From positions 3,945,501 to 4,009,500 of the forward strand of contig NZ_CP075191.1 of the NCBI RefSeq assembly GCF_020510625.1: a DNA stretch of 64,000 nucleotides, written 5' to 3'. The position numbers and the translations under genes were made by a program. Positions within the stretch are counted from its first letter, which is position 1, and every line of letters begins with the position of its first letter. The notes beneath the pieces were generated by a model. The model worked only from the letters and a program-made list of their open reading frames with translations. It made no database searches and was not told the DNA's origin. Positions 41,955 to 50,341 of this stretch are shown here, piece after piece. Source of the stretch: Ferribacterium limneticum (GTDB lineage: Bacteria; Pseudomonadota; Gammaproteobacteria; Burkholderiales; Rhodocyclaceae).

Positions 41955-42623
41955 ATGCTGAAAATCATTGCCGCAGTCATCGGCCGCGATCTCAAACTGG
42001 CCATGCGCCGCCAGGCCGACATCGTTTCGGCGCTGTTCTTTTTCGTCATCGTCGTCAGCCTGTTCCCGCTCGGCATCGGGCCGGAGCCGGACCTGCTGCG
42101 CAAGCTGGCACCCGGTGTGCTGTGGGTGGCTGCCCTGTTGGCAACAATGCTGTCACTGCCCCGCCTGTTCGCCGACGACCATCGCGACGGCACGCTGGAA
42201 CAGCTGGCACTGGCCCCACACCCGCTTGGTCTGGTCGTTACCGGAAAAGTGATCGCTCACTGGCTGGTTTCCGGCCTGCCGCTGGCACTGATCGCCCCGG
42301 TGCTCGGCATCCAGTTCGACCTCTCCACCGATGCGCTGATCGTGCTGACCGGCGCCATCCTGCTCGGCACCCCGGCGCTGTCCGGCATCGGCGCCATTGG
42401 TGCAGCGCTGACCCTGGGTTTGCGCGGTGGCGGCGTACTGCTCTCGCTACTGGTTCTGCCTTTATATATCCCGGTGCTAATATTCGGCGCTGGCGCAGTG
42501 GATGCGACGGTGTCCGGACTCGGGGGAGAAGGACATCTCTCCCTGCTCGCCGCCATTACTTTTGCTTCTGTTGGCTTCGCCCCTTGGGCATCGGCCGCTG
42601 CCTTGAAGATCGCCCTCGAATGA
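41955..42623 (+). CDS. ccmB: CcmB, membrane subunit of the heme release complex
   Basis: This 222-residue protein has six predicted helices and the family N-terminus MLKIIAAVIGRDLKLAMRR, LFFFVIVVSLFPLGIGPEPDLLRKLAPGVLWVAALLA and the DDHRDGTLEQL loop. It forms the ABC complex with CcmA. It starts 13 bases after ccmA and overlaps ccmC by 4 bases. Confidence 0.95.
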   Translation: MLKIIAAVIGRDLKLAMRRQADIVSALFFFVIVVSLFPLGIGPEPDLLRKLAPGVLWVAALLATMLSLPRLFADDHRDGTLEQLALAPHPLGLVVTGKVIAHWLVSGLPLALIAPVLGIQFDLSTDALIVLTGAILLGTPALSGIGAIGAALTLGLRGGGVLLSLLVLPLYIPVLIFGAGAVDATVSGLGGEGHLSLLAAITFASVGFAPWASAAALKIALE

Positions 42624-43366
42624 AAGATCGCTTCAATCTCTATCGCTTCGCTTCGCCGGCCGTGTTTTACCCACTGGCCGGGGCGATGATTCCCTACTTT
42701 GTCGCCGTGTCGATCGTTTTTGGACTGGCTGGCCTGTATCTCGGCATGCTGGTGGCGCCGACCGATTTCCAGCAGGGTGAGGGCTACCGGATCATCTTCA
42801 TCCACGTCCCGGCGTCGTGGATGTCGATGTTCATTTATCTGATCATGGCCTTCTGGGCCGCCATCGGGCTGGCTTTCAACACCCGACTGTCCGGCATGAT
42901 GGCGCAAGCGCTGGCGCCGACCGGTGCGCTGATGGCCTTCCTGTCGCTATGGACCGGCGCCCTGTGGGGCAAGCCGATGTGGGGCGCCTGGTGGGTTTGG
43001 GATGCGCGCCTGACGTCCGAACTGATCCTGCTTTTCCTGTATATCGGCTACATGGCCTTGACCGCCGCAATCGACGATGCGCGCCGCGCTGACAAGGCCG
43101 GCGGCCTGTTGCTGCTGGTCGGCGTGGTCAATATCCCGATCATCTACTTCTCGGTCAAATGGTGGAACACGCTGCATCAAGGCTCCAGCGTCAATCTGGC
43201 CAAGTCGTCGATGGCCACCACCATGCTCTGGGGCATGCTGCTCATGGCCATGTGCTTCTGGATGTATTCGATTGCCGTAGCGCTGATGCGCGTGCGGACC
43301 ATCATGCTCGAACGCGAGCGCAATACCGACTGGGTCAAGGCCGAGCTGGCCGGAGACGAGAAATGA
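42620..43366 (+). CDS. ccmC: CcmC, heme delivery to CcmE
   Basis: This 248-residue membrane protein starts at the ATG overlapping the ccmB stop; the open frame extends upstream to 42122 only as a shadow of ccmB. The tryptophan-rich WWD motif is seen in GKPMWGAWWVWDARLTSELIL, with conserved periplasmic histidines in IFIHVPASWMSM and WWNTLHQGSS. It binds heme and loads it onto the His of CcmE. Overlaps ccmD by 4 bases. Confidence 0.95.
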   Translation: MKDRFNLYRFASPAVFYPLAGAMIPYFVAVSIVFGLAGLYLGMLVAPTDFQQGEGYRIIFIHVPASWMSMFIYLIMAFWAAIGLAFNTRLSGMMAQALAPTGALMAFLSLWTGALWGKPMWGAWWVWDARLTSELILLFLYIGYMALTAAIDDARRADKAGGLLLLVGVVNIPIIYFSVKWWNTLHQGSSVNLAKSSMATTMLWGMLLMAMCFWMYSIAVALMRVRTIMLERERNTDWVKAELAGDEK

Positions 43367-43563
43367 TCCACTGGAACAGTTTTGCCGACTTTATCGCCAT
43401 GGGTGGCTATGGCTTCTACGTCTGGGGCTCGTTCGGCCTCACCGTTTTGATCATGGCGATTGAACCGATCGTCGTCATCCGCAATCGAAAGACCACCATC
43501 GCTCGCTTGAAGCGCCAACTGCGCGCCGATGCCCGCGCTGAAAACAGGAACACCGCTGAATGA
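43363..43563 (+). CDS. ccmD: CcmD, small membrane protein of cytochrome c maturation
   Basis: This 66-residue protein has one helix (about 16-38; YGFYVWGSFGLTVLIMAIEPIVV) and a basic cytoplasmic tail (RNRKTTIARLKRQLRA), the pattern of CcmD. It helps release holo-CcmE from CcmC. The ATG overlaps the ccmC stop and its own stop overlaps the ccmE ATG, each by 4 bases. Confidence 0.9.
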   Translation: MIHWNSFADFIAMGGYGFYVWGSFGLTVLIMAIEPIVVIRNRKTTIARLKRQLRADARAENRNTAE

Positions 43564-44045
43564 AATCCCGTCACAAGAAACTCGCCCTGATCGGCGGCGC
43601 CCTGGCCATCATCGGCATCATCGCCGCGCTGGTTCTGAATGCCCTGAACAGCAATATCGCGCTCTACATCACCCCCACCGAGGTTGCCGCCGGCAAGGCG
43701 CCCAAGGACAAACTGTTCCGCATTGGCGGACTGGTCAAGGAAGGCAGCATCAGCCGCCAGGCCGATGGGGTCACCATCAGCTTCGCGATCACCGATACCG
43801 AAAAGGAAATCCCGGTCCATTACAAGGGCATCCTGCCCGACCTGTTCAAGGAAGGCAAAGGCGCGGTCGCCCAAGGCAAATTGACCGCCGAGGGCACCTT
43901 CATGGCGACCGAAGTGCTGGCCAAGCACGACGAAAACTACATGCCGCCGGAAGCTGCCAAGGCGGTCGATGATGCCCAGGCCCGCGCTGCCGGCAAGCAT
44001 GTTTCCCCATCTTCCTCTGGCGACAAGCCGAAAGCGAGCTACTGA
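43560..44045 (+). CDS. ccmE: CcmE, periplasmic heme chaperone
   Basis: This 161-residue protein has an N-terminal membrane anchor (about 9-28) and an OB-fold domain. The covalent heme-binding His is in AKHDENYMPPE (about residue 123), and FRIGGLVKEGSI and HYKGILPDLFKEGKGAVAQG are the family blocks. It shuttles heme from CcmC to CcmF. The C-terminal tail is flexible and serine-rich. Confidence 0.96.
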   Translation: MKSRHKKLALIGGALAIIGIIAALVLNALNSNIALYITPTEVAAGKAPKDKLFRIGGLVKEGSISRQADGVTISFAITDTEKEIPVHYKGILPDLFKEGKGAVAQGKLTAEGTFMATEVLAKHDENYMPPEAAKAVDDAQARAAGKHVSPSSSGDKPKASY

Positions 44046-44047
44046 GC

Positions 44048-46042
44048 ATGATTCCCGAACTCGGCCATTTCGCCCTGATCCTCGCCGCGCTGGTTGCCCT
44101 GATCCTGGGCACCCTGCCGCTGCTCGGCGCCCACAACAACCGCATGACCTGGGTCGCCGTCGCCCGGCCGGCCGCCACGGCGATGGCGCTGCTCGTCACC
44201 TTTTCCTTCGCCTGCCTGACGCAAGCCTTCGTGACCAACGATTTCTCCGTGGTCTACGTCGCGCAGCATTCCAATTCGCTGCTACCGCTGCAATATCGCG
44301 TCGCCGCTGTCTGGGGTGGCCACGAAGGCTCGCTGCTGCTATGGATGCTGTTCCTGACCTGGTGGGCCTTCGGCGTCGCCATGCTGTCGCGCCAGTTGCC
44401 GGAAGCCATGGTCGCCCGCGTTCTTGGTACGCTGGGCCTGGTCGCCTTCGGCTTCCTGCTCTTCATCCTGATCACGTCCAGCCCGTTCGAACGCCTGCTG
44501 CCGGGCGCCGCCGAAGGGCGCGACCTCAATCCGCTGCTGCAGGATTTCGGTCTGGTCATTCACCCGCCCCTGCTCTACATGGGCTACGTCGGCTTCTCGG
44601 TCGCCTTCGCCTTCGCCATCGCAGCCCTGCTGTCCGGTCAGCTTGACGCCGCCTGGGCCCGCTGGTCACGGCCGTGGACGATGGCCGCCTGGGTCTTCCT
44701 GACCCTCGGCATCGCCATGGGCTCATGGTGGGCCTATTACGAACTGGGCTGGGGCGGCTGGTGGTTCTGGGATCCGGTCGAGAACGCCTCGTTCATGCCC
44801 TGGCTGGTCGGCACGGCGCTGATCCATTCGCTGGCCGTCACCGAAAAGCGTGGCAGCTTCAAGAACTGGACGGTGCTGCTGGCCATTTCCGCCTTCTCGC
44901 TGTCGCTGCTCGGCACCTTCCTCGTCCGTTCCGGCGTCCTGACCTCGGTTCATGCCTTCGCCACCGATCCACGGCGCGGCATCTTCATCCTGATTTTCCT
45001 GGTTGCCGTTATCGGCACCTCGCTCGCCCTGTTCGCCTGGCGTGCCCCGAAAGTCGGTCTGGGCGGCCGTTTTGCCCTGGTTTCGCGCGAATCGCTGCTG
45101 CTGACCAACAACGTGCTGCTCGTCGTCGCCTGCGCCACCGTGCTGCTCGGTACGCTCTACCCGCTGCTGATCGATGCGCTGGGCGTCGGCAAAATTTCGG
45201 TCGGCCCGCCGTATTTCAATGCCGTCTTCGTGCCGGTCATGGCCCCGGTACTGTTCCTGATGGGCGTCGCTCCCTTCGCCCGCTGGAAGGAGGCATCGAT
45301 CCCTGAGATCACCCGCACCGTGCGCTGGGCGATGATTGCCGCGGCCGTTGTCGCCATCGCGCTGCCGCTGGTTTATGGCCAATGGACTGCACTGACCGCT
45401 CTCGGCATCCTGCTCGCCGCCTGGGTCACCTTCACGACGCTGACCGCGTTCGTCGAACGCGTCCAGCACTCGCGGGCCGGCCAGTCTTTCCTGAGTGCCG
45501 CATTCAAGCAGCCACGTAGCTTTGTCGGCATGTGCATCGCCCACTTTGGTATCGCGGTATTTGTCGTCGGCGTCACCATGGTTAACAGCTTCCAGGATGA
45601 AAAGGACGTCAAGATGGCCGCCGGCGAAACCGTCAGTGTCGCCGGCTACAGCTTCACTTTCAACGGCGTCAAACAGGTCCAGGGCCCGAATTACGTGGCC
45701 GCACAGGGCGACTTCGATCTGGCGGTCGACGGCAAATTCAAGCTGAAAATGAACCCGGAAAAACGCAACTATGCCTCGTCCGGTATGCCGATGACCGAGG
45801 CCGCCATCGACGCCGGCATCCTGCGCGACGTCTATGTCTCGCTCGGCGAACCGATCGACCGCGACAAGCCGGAAGGCGAGTGGGCGGTGCGCGTTTATTA
45901 CAAACCCTTTGTCGACTGGATCTGGGGCGGTTGCGTACTGATGGCGCTGGGCGGCTTGCTGGCCATGCTTGACCGCCGCTACCGCGTCAAGGCTCGCGCC
46001 TCGTCGGCCACCCAAACCCCGGCTGGAACCCAACACGCATGA
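44048..46042 (+). CDS. ccmF: CcmF, heme ligation membrane protein
   Basis: This 664-residue protein has more than a dozen helices. It carries the WWD domain GWGGWWFWDPVENASFMPWL (about 235-254) and conserved histidines in AVWGGHEGSLLLW and FGLVIHPPLLYMGYVGFS. It attaches heme to apocytochrome c with CcmH and CcmI. It begins 2 bases after ccmE and overlaps ccmG by 4 bases. Confidence 0.96.
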   Translation: MIPELGHFALILAALVALILGTLPLLGAHNNRMTWVAVARPAATAMALLVTFSFACLTQAFVTNDFSVVYVAQHSNSLLPLQYRVAAVWGGHEGSLLLWMLFLTWWAFGVAMLSRQLPEAMVARVLGTLGLVAFGFLLFILITSSPFERLLPGAAEGRDLNPLLQDFGLVIHPPLLYMGYVGFSVAFAFAIAALLSGQLDAAWARWSRPWTMAAWVFLTLGIAMGSWWAYYELGWGGWWFWDPVENASFMPWLVGTALIHSLAVTEKRGSFKNWTVLLAISAFSLSLLGTFLVRSGVLTSVHAFATDPRRGIFILIFLVAVIGTSLALFAWRAPKVGLGGRFALVSRESLLLTNNVLLVVACATVLLGTLYPLLIDALGVGKISVGPPYFNAVFVPVMAPVLFLMGVAPFARWKEASIPEITRTVRWAMIAAAVVAIALPLVYGQWTALTALGILLAAWVTFTTLTAFVERVQHSRAGQSFLSAAFKQPRSFVGMCIAHFGIAVFVVGVTMVNSFQDEKDVKMAAGETVSVAGYSFTFNGVKQVQGPNYVAAQGDFDLAVDGKFKLKMNPEKRNYASSGMPMTEAAIDAGILRDVYVSLGEPIDRDKPEGEWAVRVYYKPFVDWIWGGCVLMALGGLLAMLDRRYRVKARASSATQTPAGTQHA

Positions 46043-46623
46043 ACCGTTATTACTGGATCCTCGGCGCTTTCGCCGCGCTCGTCGCCCTGCTTGCCATCGG
46101 CCTCAATCTCAACCCGCGTGATGTCCCGTCGCCGCTGGTCGGCAAGCCGGCGCCGGCCTTCAATCTGACCATCCTGGCCACGCCCGACAAGACACTGGCG
46201 CCCAAGGACATGCAGGGCAAGGTCTGGCTGCTCAACGTCTGGTCGTCGTGGTGCGTTTCGTGTCGCGCCGAACACCCGGTGCTGGTCGAGTTCTCGAAGA
46301 AAGTCGATGTGCCGCTAATCGGCCTCAACTACAAGGAAGTGCGCGGCGACGGTGGCTTCGACATGAGCAAGATGCCGGCCGATGAAGAGAAGAAGCTGGC
46401 CTTCCAGCGTGCCAACAAATGGCTGGCCGACCACGGTGATCCGTACAAGCTGACGGTCATGGACCTCGATGGTCGCGTCGGCATCGACTACGGCGTCTAC
46501 GGCGTGCCGGAAACCTACGTCATCGACAAGGCCGGCGTCATCCGCATGAAGCACACCGGCCCGATTTCGCCGGACGTCCTGGCCAAGAAGATCATGCCGC
46601 TGCTCGCCGAGTTGAACAAATGA
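46039..46623 (+). CDS. ccmG: CcmG/DsbE, periplasmic thioredoxin-like reductase
   Basis: This 194-residue protein has an N-terminal anchor (about 5-22) and a thioredoxin fold with the active site WSSWCVSCRAEHPVL (about 70-84) and the cis-Pro loop GVPETYVIDKAG. It keeps the CxxCH cysteines of apocytochromes, or CcmH, reduced. Overlaps ccmF and ccmH by 4 bases on each side. Confidence 0.95.
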   Translation: MNRYYWILGAFAALVALLAIGLNLNPRDVPSPLVGKPAPAFNLTILATPDKTLAPKDMQGKVWLLNVWSSWCVSCRAEHPVLVEFSKKVDVPLIGLNYKEVRGDGGFDMSKMPADEEKKLAFQRANKWLADHGDPYKLTVMDLDGRVGIDYGVYGVPETYVIDKAGVIRMKHTGPISPDVLAKKIMPLLAELNK

Positions 46624-47108
46624 AGTTTCGTACCCTGATTGTCGTTTTCTTTTTTTCGTCTTTTCTCGGGTCGTCCTTAGCTATTGCCGATTCGGCGACT
46701 GAAGCGGCGGTGGCCGCCGACCCGGTCGCCGAAAAACGCCTGCAGAAGCTCTCCGAAGAACTGCGCTGCCTGGTCTGCCAGAACCAGACCATCGCCGACT
46801 CCAACGCCGAACTGGCGCAGGATCTGCGCCGCGAAGTCCGCACCATGATCAAGGATGGCAAGACCGACAAGGAAATCGTCGATTTCATGGTCGTCCGCTA
46901 CGGTGATTTCGTGCTTTACCGCCCGCCAGTCAAGGGCATCACGCTGTTGCTCTGGGGCGGCCCGGTCGCCCTGATGCTGCTCGGCCTGTTCATCCTCGTG
47001 CGCTACCTGCGCCGCCGCTCCACCCGTATCAACGCCGAAGACCAGCCGCTGTCGGCTGACGACGCCAGCCGCGCCGATGCGCTGCTCAAGGAAATCGACC
47101 AGAAATGA
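46620..47108 (+). CDS. ccmH: CcmH (CcmL), apocytochrome thiol reductant
   Basis: This 162-residue protein has a signal peptide (about 1-23), the active site LRCLVCQNQTIADSNAELAQDLR and one C-terminal membrane helix (about 103-122). It reduces the cysteines of apocytochrome c before heme ligation. It is the short form: the TPR part is encoded separately in ccmI, as is normal for this group. Confidence 0.95.
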   Translation: MKFRTLIVVFFFSSFLGSSLAIADSATEAAVAADPVAEKRLQKLSEELRCLVCQNQTIADSNAELAQDLRREVRTMIKDGKTDKEIVDFMVVRYGDFVLYRPPVKGITLLLWGGPVALMLLGLFILVRYLRRRSTRINAEDQPLSADDASRADALLKEIDQK

Positions 47109-47944
47109 CCCAGTTCGCCATCTTTGCCACCCTGTTGATCGTGGTGGTTGCCGCCTTCATTTTGCCGCCGCTGTGGCTCGGCCTGCGCGCCCCCAAGCCG
47201 AAAACCGACCGCAAGGAAGCCAATCTCGCCATCTTCCGTGACCAGCTGGCCGAACTTGAGCATGAAAGCACCGAAGGCTCGCTAGCCGCCGCCGATTTCG
47301 AGCAGGCCAAGCGCGAACTGCAACGTCGCCTGCTCGAAGAAGTCGAGCCCTCCGCTGCCGATGGCGTGGCTGCCACGCATGGCCCGAGCCGCAAGACGGC
47401 TATCGCCATCCTGCTCCTGCTGCCTATCCTTGGTCTGCTCGGCTACGGCATGCTGGGCAATCCGAAAGCCCTGGACCCGACGCAAACCGCTGCTCCGCAG
47501 CAGATGACGCCGGAAAAGATCAACGAAATGGTCGCCAGCCTGGCCGCCAAGATGAAAGCCAATCCGGATGACATGCAGGGCTGGTTGATGCTCGCCCGGT
47601 CCTACAAATCGCTGGGACGTTACGACGAAGCGGTGGAAGCCTTTGCCAAGGCCGAGAAAGCCATCGACAAGGATCCGGATCAACTGGCCGCCTACGCTGA
47701 AACCGTGGCCATGGCCAACGGCAAGGGGCTGAAGGGCAAGCCGGCACAACTGGTCGAAAAAGCCTTGAAGGTCGATCCCAAGCACGGCCACAGCCTGTTC
47801 CTGGCCGGCGCCGCCGCGATGGAGTCTGGCGATAACAAGAAGGGCATCGCTTATTGGGAAGCCCTGCTGGAGCAGGTCGAGCCCGGTTCGGAAATCGATC
47901 AGATGCTGCGCAGCGGCATCGAAAAGATGAAGGCCGGCAAGTAG
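47105..47944 (+). CDS. ccmI: CcmI, TPR apocytochrome chaperone
   Basis: This 279-residue protein has two N-terminal helices (about 4-23 and 98-116) with a heptad-like cytoplasmic loop between them. A periplasmic TPR domain (about 140-275; GWLMLARSYKSLGRYDEAVEAFAKAEKAI, HSLFLAGAAAMESGDNKKGIAYWEALL) binds the C-terminal helix of apocytochromes. It is the last ccm gene and is followed 10 bases later by napF. Confidence 0.93.
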   Translation: MTQFAIFATLLIVVVAAFILPPLWLGLRAPKPKTDRKEANLAIFRDQLAELEHESTEGSLAAADFEQAKRELQRRLLEEVEPSAADGVAATHGPSRKTAIAILLLLPILGLLGYGMLGNPKALDPTQTAAPQQMTPEKINEMVASLAAKMKANPDDMQGWLMLARSYKSLGRYDEAVEAFAKAEKAIDKDPDQLAAYAETVAMANGKGLKGKPAQLVEKALKVDPKHGHSLFLAGAAAMESGDNKKGIAYWEALLEQVEPGSEIDQMLRSGIEKMKAGK

Positions 47945-47954
47945 GCATCAGGCC

Positions 47955-48434
47955 GTGGTCGATCTCTCCCGGCGCGGCTTCTTTCGCGGTCGACCGCGCC
48001 CCAGAGCCGAAATCCGGCCGCCCTGGGCGCTGCCGGAAGCTGCTTTCATCGACCACTGCACCCGTTGCAACGACTGCCTGAAAGCCTGCCCGACGCAGAT
48101 TCTCGTCGTCGGCGATGGCGCTTACCCAACCGTTGATTTCAGCCTCGGTGAATGCACGTTTTGTGGCGACTGCGTCACCAGTTGCCAGCCCAAGGCCTTG
48201 GCCCGCCTTGAACCGGAACAAGCCGCCTGGGCCTACAAAGCCATGATTGGCGAAGACTGCCTGCCCCGTCAGGGCGTCGAATGCCGGGTCTGCGGCGACT
48301 TCTGCGATGACCGCGCCATCCGCTTTCCGCCGCGGCTCGGTGGCAGTCCGCTGCCGGAAATCGATGCCGAAAAATGCACCGGCTGCGGCGCCTGTGTAGC
48401 CCCCTGCCCGGTCGTCACCATTAGCGTTCGCTAA
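47955..48434 (+). CDS. napF: NapF-type ferredoxin
   Basis: GTG start; 159 residues beginning with the typical LSRRGFFRGRPRP. Three [4Fe-4S] cysteine groups are visible: CTRCNDCLKACP, CTFCGDCVTSCQP with CRVCGDFC, and CTGCGACVAPCP. NapF is a cytoplasmic accessory protein of periplasmic nitrate reductase that helps NapA maturation before Tat export; the RR string is not a cleaved signal. It is 10 bases from ccmI and so probably shares the FNR-controlled ccm transcript. No nap structural gene is in the window. A small TTAGCG/CGCTAA hairpin overlaps its stop. Confidence 0.9.
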   Translation: MVDLSRRGFFRGRPRPRAEIRPPWALPEAAFIDHCTRCNDCLKACPTQILVVGDGAYPTVDFSLGECTFCGDCVTSCQPKALARLEPEQAAWAYKAMIGEDCLPRQGVECRVCGDFCDDRAIRFPPRLGGSPLPEIDAEKCTGCGACVAPCPVVTISVR

Positions 48435-48437
48435 CGC

Positions 48438-48698
48438 TCACTGTGCCGGGGAAGATGGAACCAGCGGCGGCGGCGAAAATCCAAGCGCTATCATCTCGGT
48501 CTCCAGCTTGATCCGCAAAACCAGCAAGCCCTGCAGGGACTCACGCGCCTTGTCTTCAGCCCAGCTATCATGATGATTGCGCAGGCAGGCTTCGATCTCA
48601 TGGCGATTCGCCAAGTTGACGCCACAAACAGCCGCATAGCGATGAATCTCGTTATCGAGATCCTTCAATTCACGATCATAATGTTCAAATCCGCTCAT
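48438..48698 (-). CDS. small hypothetical protein, 86 aa
   Basis: The ATG at 48698 begins an 86-residue helical protein (MSGFEHYDRELKDLDNEIHRYAAVCGV, then NRHEIEACLRNHHD, then SLQGLLVLRIKLETEMIALG). It has the mixed charge of a coiled-coil or helical bundle and a proline-rich tail. A longer frame on the same strand reaches 49277 but runs antisense to the next gene. It is divergent from the 511-aa gene, with 29 bases between starts, and convergent with napF. No family recognised. Confidence 0.7.
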   Translation of the reverse strand: MSGFEHYDRELKDLDNEIHRYAAVCGVNLANRHEIEACLRNHHDSWAEDKARESLQGLLVLRIKLETEMIALGFSPPPLVPSSPAQ

Positions 48699-48727
48699 AA
48701 TCCAAGCATACCCCGCAAGGAGCGTCC

Positions 48728-50263
48728 ATGCACTGGTTAACGCTGCCCGAACCACGCAAGAACATCGCCCAGGCCTTTCACGACCTGCCGTCGGCCAAAG
48801 CCTGGCTGTCCTCCCAGCCGCAGGCCCAGCCGATGCATATGCTGGCTGCCATCTGCCTGCAGATCGAAGCCATCGAAGGCTCCACGCTGTCGCCCGGGCT
48901 GGCGATTGAATTGCTGAACCTGCTGCGCAGTGCGGCAGTTCCGGCGCAAGATGCGATCGAAAGCCGTTACCTGCGCAAGGCGCTACCAATGCCCGAGGAC
49001 GACGAGCGTTGCTTCGATACGGCCCAGCGCTTGTGGCTCCGCCTCGGCATAGCCTACCTTCGCCTGACGCCGCATTTCGGGCCGGCCGACAAATGCCTGC
49101 CGCTGCACCGTGCCGCTTGCGCCTTCCGGATGGCCCAGTACTGTCACTTCCAGGCGGCCCGGGAGATACCCGAAGTCCTTGATCGCCTGCTCTTTGGTGT
49201 TCTCGCCCAGGCCGAAAGCAACGGCCTGTTGCGCCAGGCACTGCCCGACCCCGACTTCCGCCATCTGGGCGAGGCAAACATTGCCGGACATCTGGCCTGG
49301 GCTTTCATGCTTCGCTTGATCGATCCCTACCGACTATCGGCGGCCCAACTCACCGTCGCCAACCGGGCTATCAGCCGCTGGCGCGAACTGGCCGGCTTCC
49401 AGAGCATGCCGGACGACGACCCCAAGGCGCATTCGGTCGATCTCGCACCGCTTTTCGGCGCCCCCTTGCCGGAAGGCGTGCCGCGCTGGCTCGAAGTCCG
49501 CAAGGTGGTCCGGAAAATTGAACAGCGCATCGACGCCCTGGTCGCAGGGGAAGCCCCCGAAGCCCTCAAGCTCGGACGAGAGCTGTCCGGCCCGGCCTGC
49601 ATCCGCTTGCTCCGCCAGCTTGATGCCAGCCTCGATGCGCAATATCCGCAAGCGCCCACAGAAATAGGCGAAATCGAACTCGCCTTTGGCGCGAGCCATG
49701 CCTATGCCGTGCTGACCGGCGAACTGCTCGCTCCGGCTGGCGCGCTCGATGCCGGCAGCGCCACGCTGTCCCACCAGCGGGTCGCCATGTTCGGCTTCGA
49801 CCGCGTTTCAGCCATGCCCACCTCGGTCAAGAAACTGAACGTGCCGAGCGAGAAATGGACGCTGGTCGACGGCAAGGCCCTCCGCGGGCAGGATAGCGAA
49901 GGAGCTCGCCGCCTGGCACCTTGCCTGATTGCCACCTCGCACGGCGGGACTCCTCGCCTTGGCGTGATGCTCGGCCTGCAAAGCTTGACCACCGGCGCCT
50001 TGGCCGCCAACCTGAAATGGTACGAAGAACAGATCGAAGCCGGGCGACTTGGCCGCGCCGCCCTGCAGGACAAACAGGCCTCGGCTAGCCCGGCCTTTCT
50101 CCTGCGGGACGGTACGCATTTCTCGCTGATCGTCCCGTCCACCGCCGGTATCCGCCTGAATATCGGCGTTACCCTTGAAGGAGCGACCGTCAGCCACTTG
50201 GTACCGACTGAAGTGCTGGAACGGGGCGTCGATTTCGTCCGCTACGCGGTCAAACGGCAATAA
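48728..50263 (+). CDS. unrecognised 511-aa cytoplasmic protein
   Basis: A good AAGGAG ribosome binding site precedes the ATG. The N-terminal two thirds are helical and leucine/alanine-rich (HMLAAICLQIEAIEG, AIELLNLLRSAAVPAQDAIESRYLRKALP, LWLRLGIAYLRLTPHF, HRAACAFRMAQYCHFQAAREIP). The last 150 residues look beta-rich (SEKWTLVDGKALRGQDSEGARR, PRLGVMLGLQSLTTG, LLRDGTHFSLIVPSTAGIRLNIGVTLEG). That layout faintly recalls proteins with a degenerate PilZ-like C-terminal domain, but the RxxxR and D/NxSxxG motifs are not seen, so no c-di-GMP binding is claimed. No signal peptide or membrane helix. It ends at a strong bidirectional hairpin. Confidence 0.85.
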   Translation: MHWLTLPEPRKNIAQAFHDLPSAKAWLSSQPQAQPMHMLAAICLQIEAIEGSTLSPGLAIELLNLLRSAAVPAQDAIESRYLRKALPMPEDDERCFDTAQRLWLRLGIAYLRLTPHFGPADKCLPLHRAACAFRMAQYCHFQAAREIPEVLDRLLFGVLAQAESNGLLRQALPDPDFRHLGEANIAGHLAWAFMLRLIDPYRLSAAQLTVANRAISRWRELAGFQSMPDDDPKAHSVDLAPLFGAPLPEGVPRWLEVRKVVRKIEQRIDALVAGEAPEALKLGRELSGPACIRLLRQLDASLDAQYPQAPTEIGEIELAFGASHAYAVLTGELLAPAGALDAGSATLSHQRVAMFGFDRVSAMPTSVKKLNVPSEKWTLVDGKALRGQDSEGARRLAPCLIATSHGGTPRLGVMLGLQSLTTGALAANLKWYEEQIEAGRLGRAALQDKQASASPAFLLRDGTHFSLIVPSTAGIRLNIGVTLEGATVSHLVPTEVLERGVDFVRYAVKRQ

Positions 50264-50265
50264 AA

Positions 50266-50289
50266 AAGGCCCGCCAACTGGCGGGCCTT
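50266..50289. terminator. bidirectional rho-independent terminator
   Basis: AAGGCCCGCCA-AC-TGGCGGGCCTT is a perfect 11-base stem. On the minus strand it is followed by a T run, so it is the natural end of the pcc/mcm operon. On the plus strand it directly follows the 511-aa gene. Confidence 0.9.
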
Positions 50290-50341
50290 GCATGCTTTGG
50301 CTGGCTGCTGATTTTTAACGACGATCAGCAGCCACAAACCA

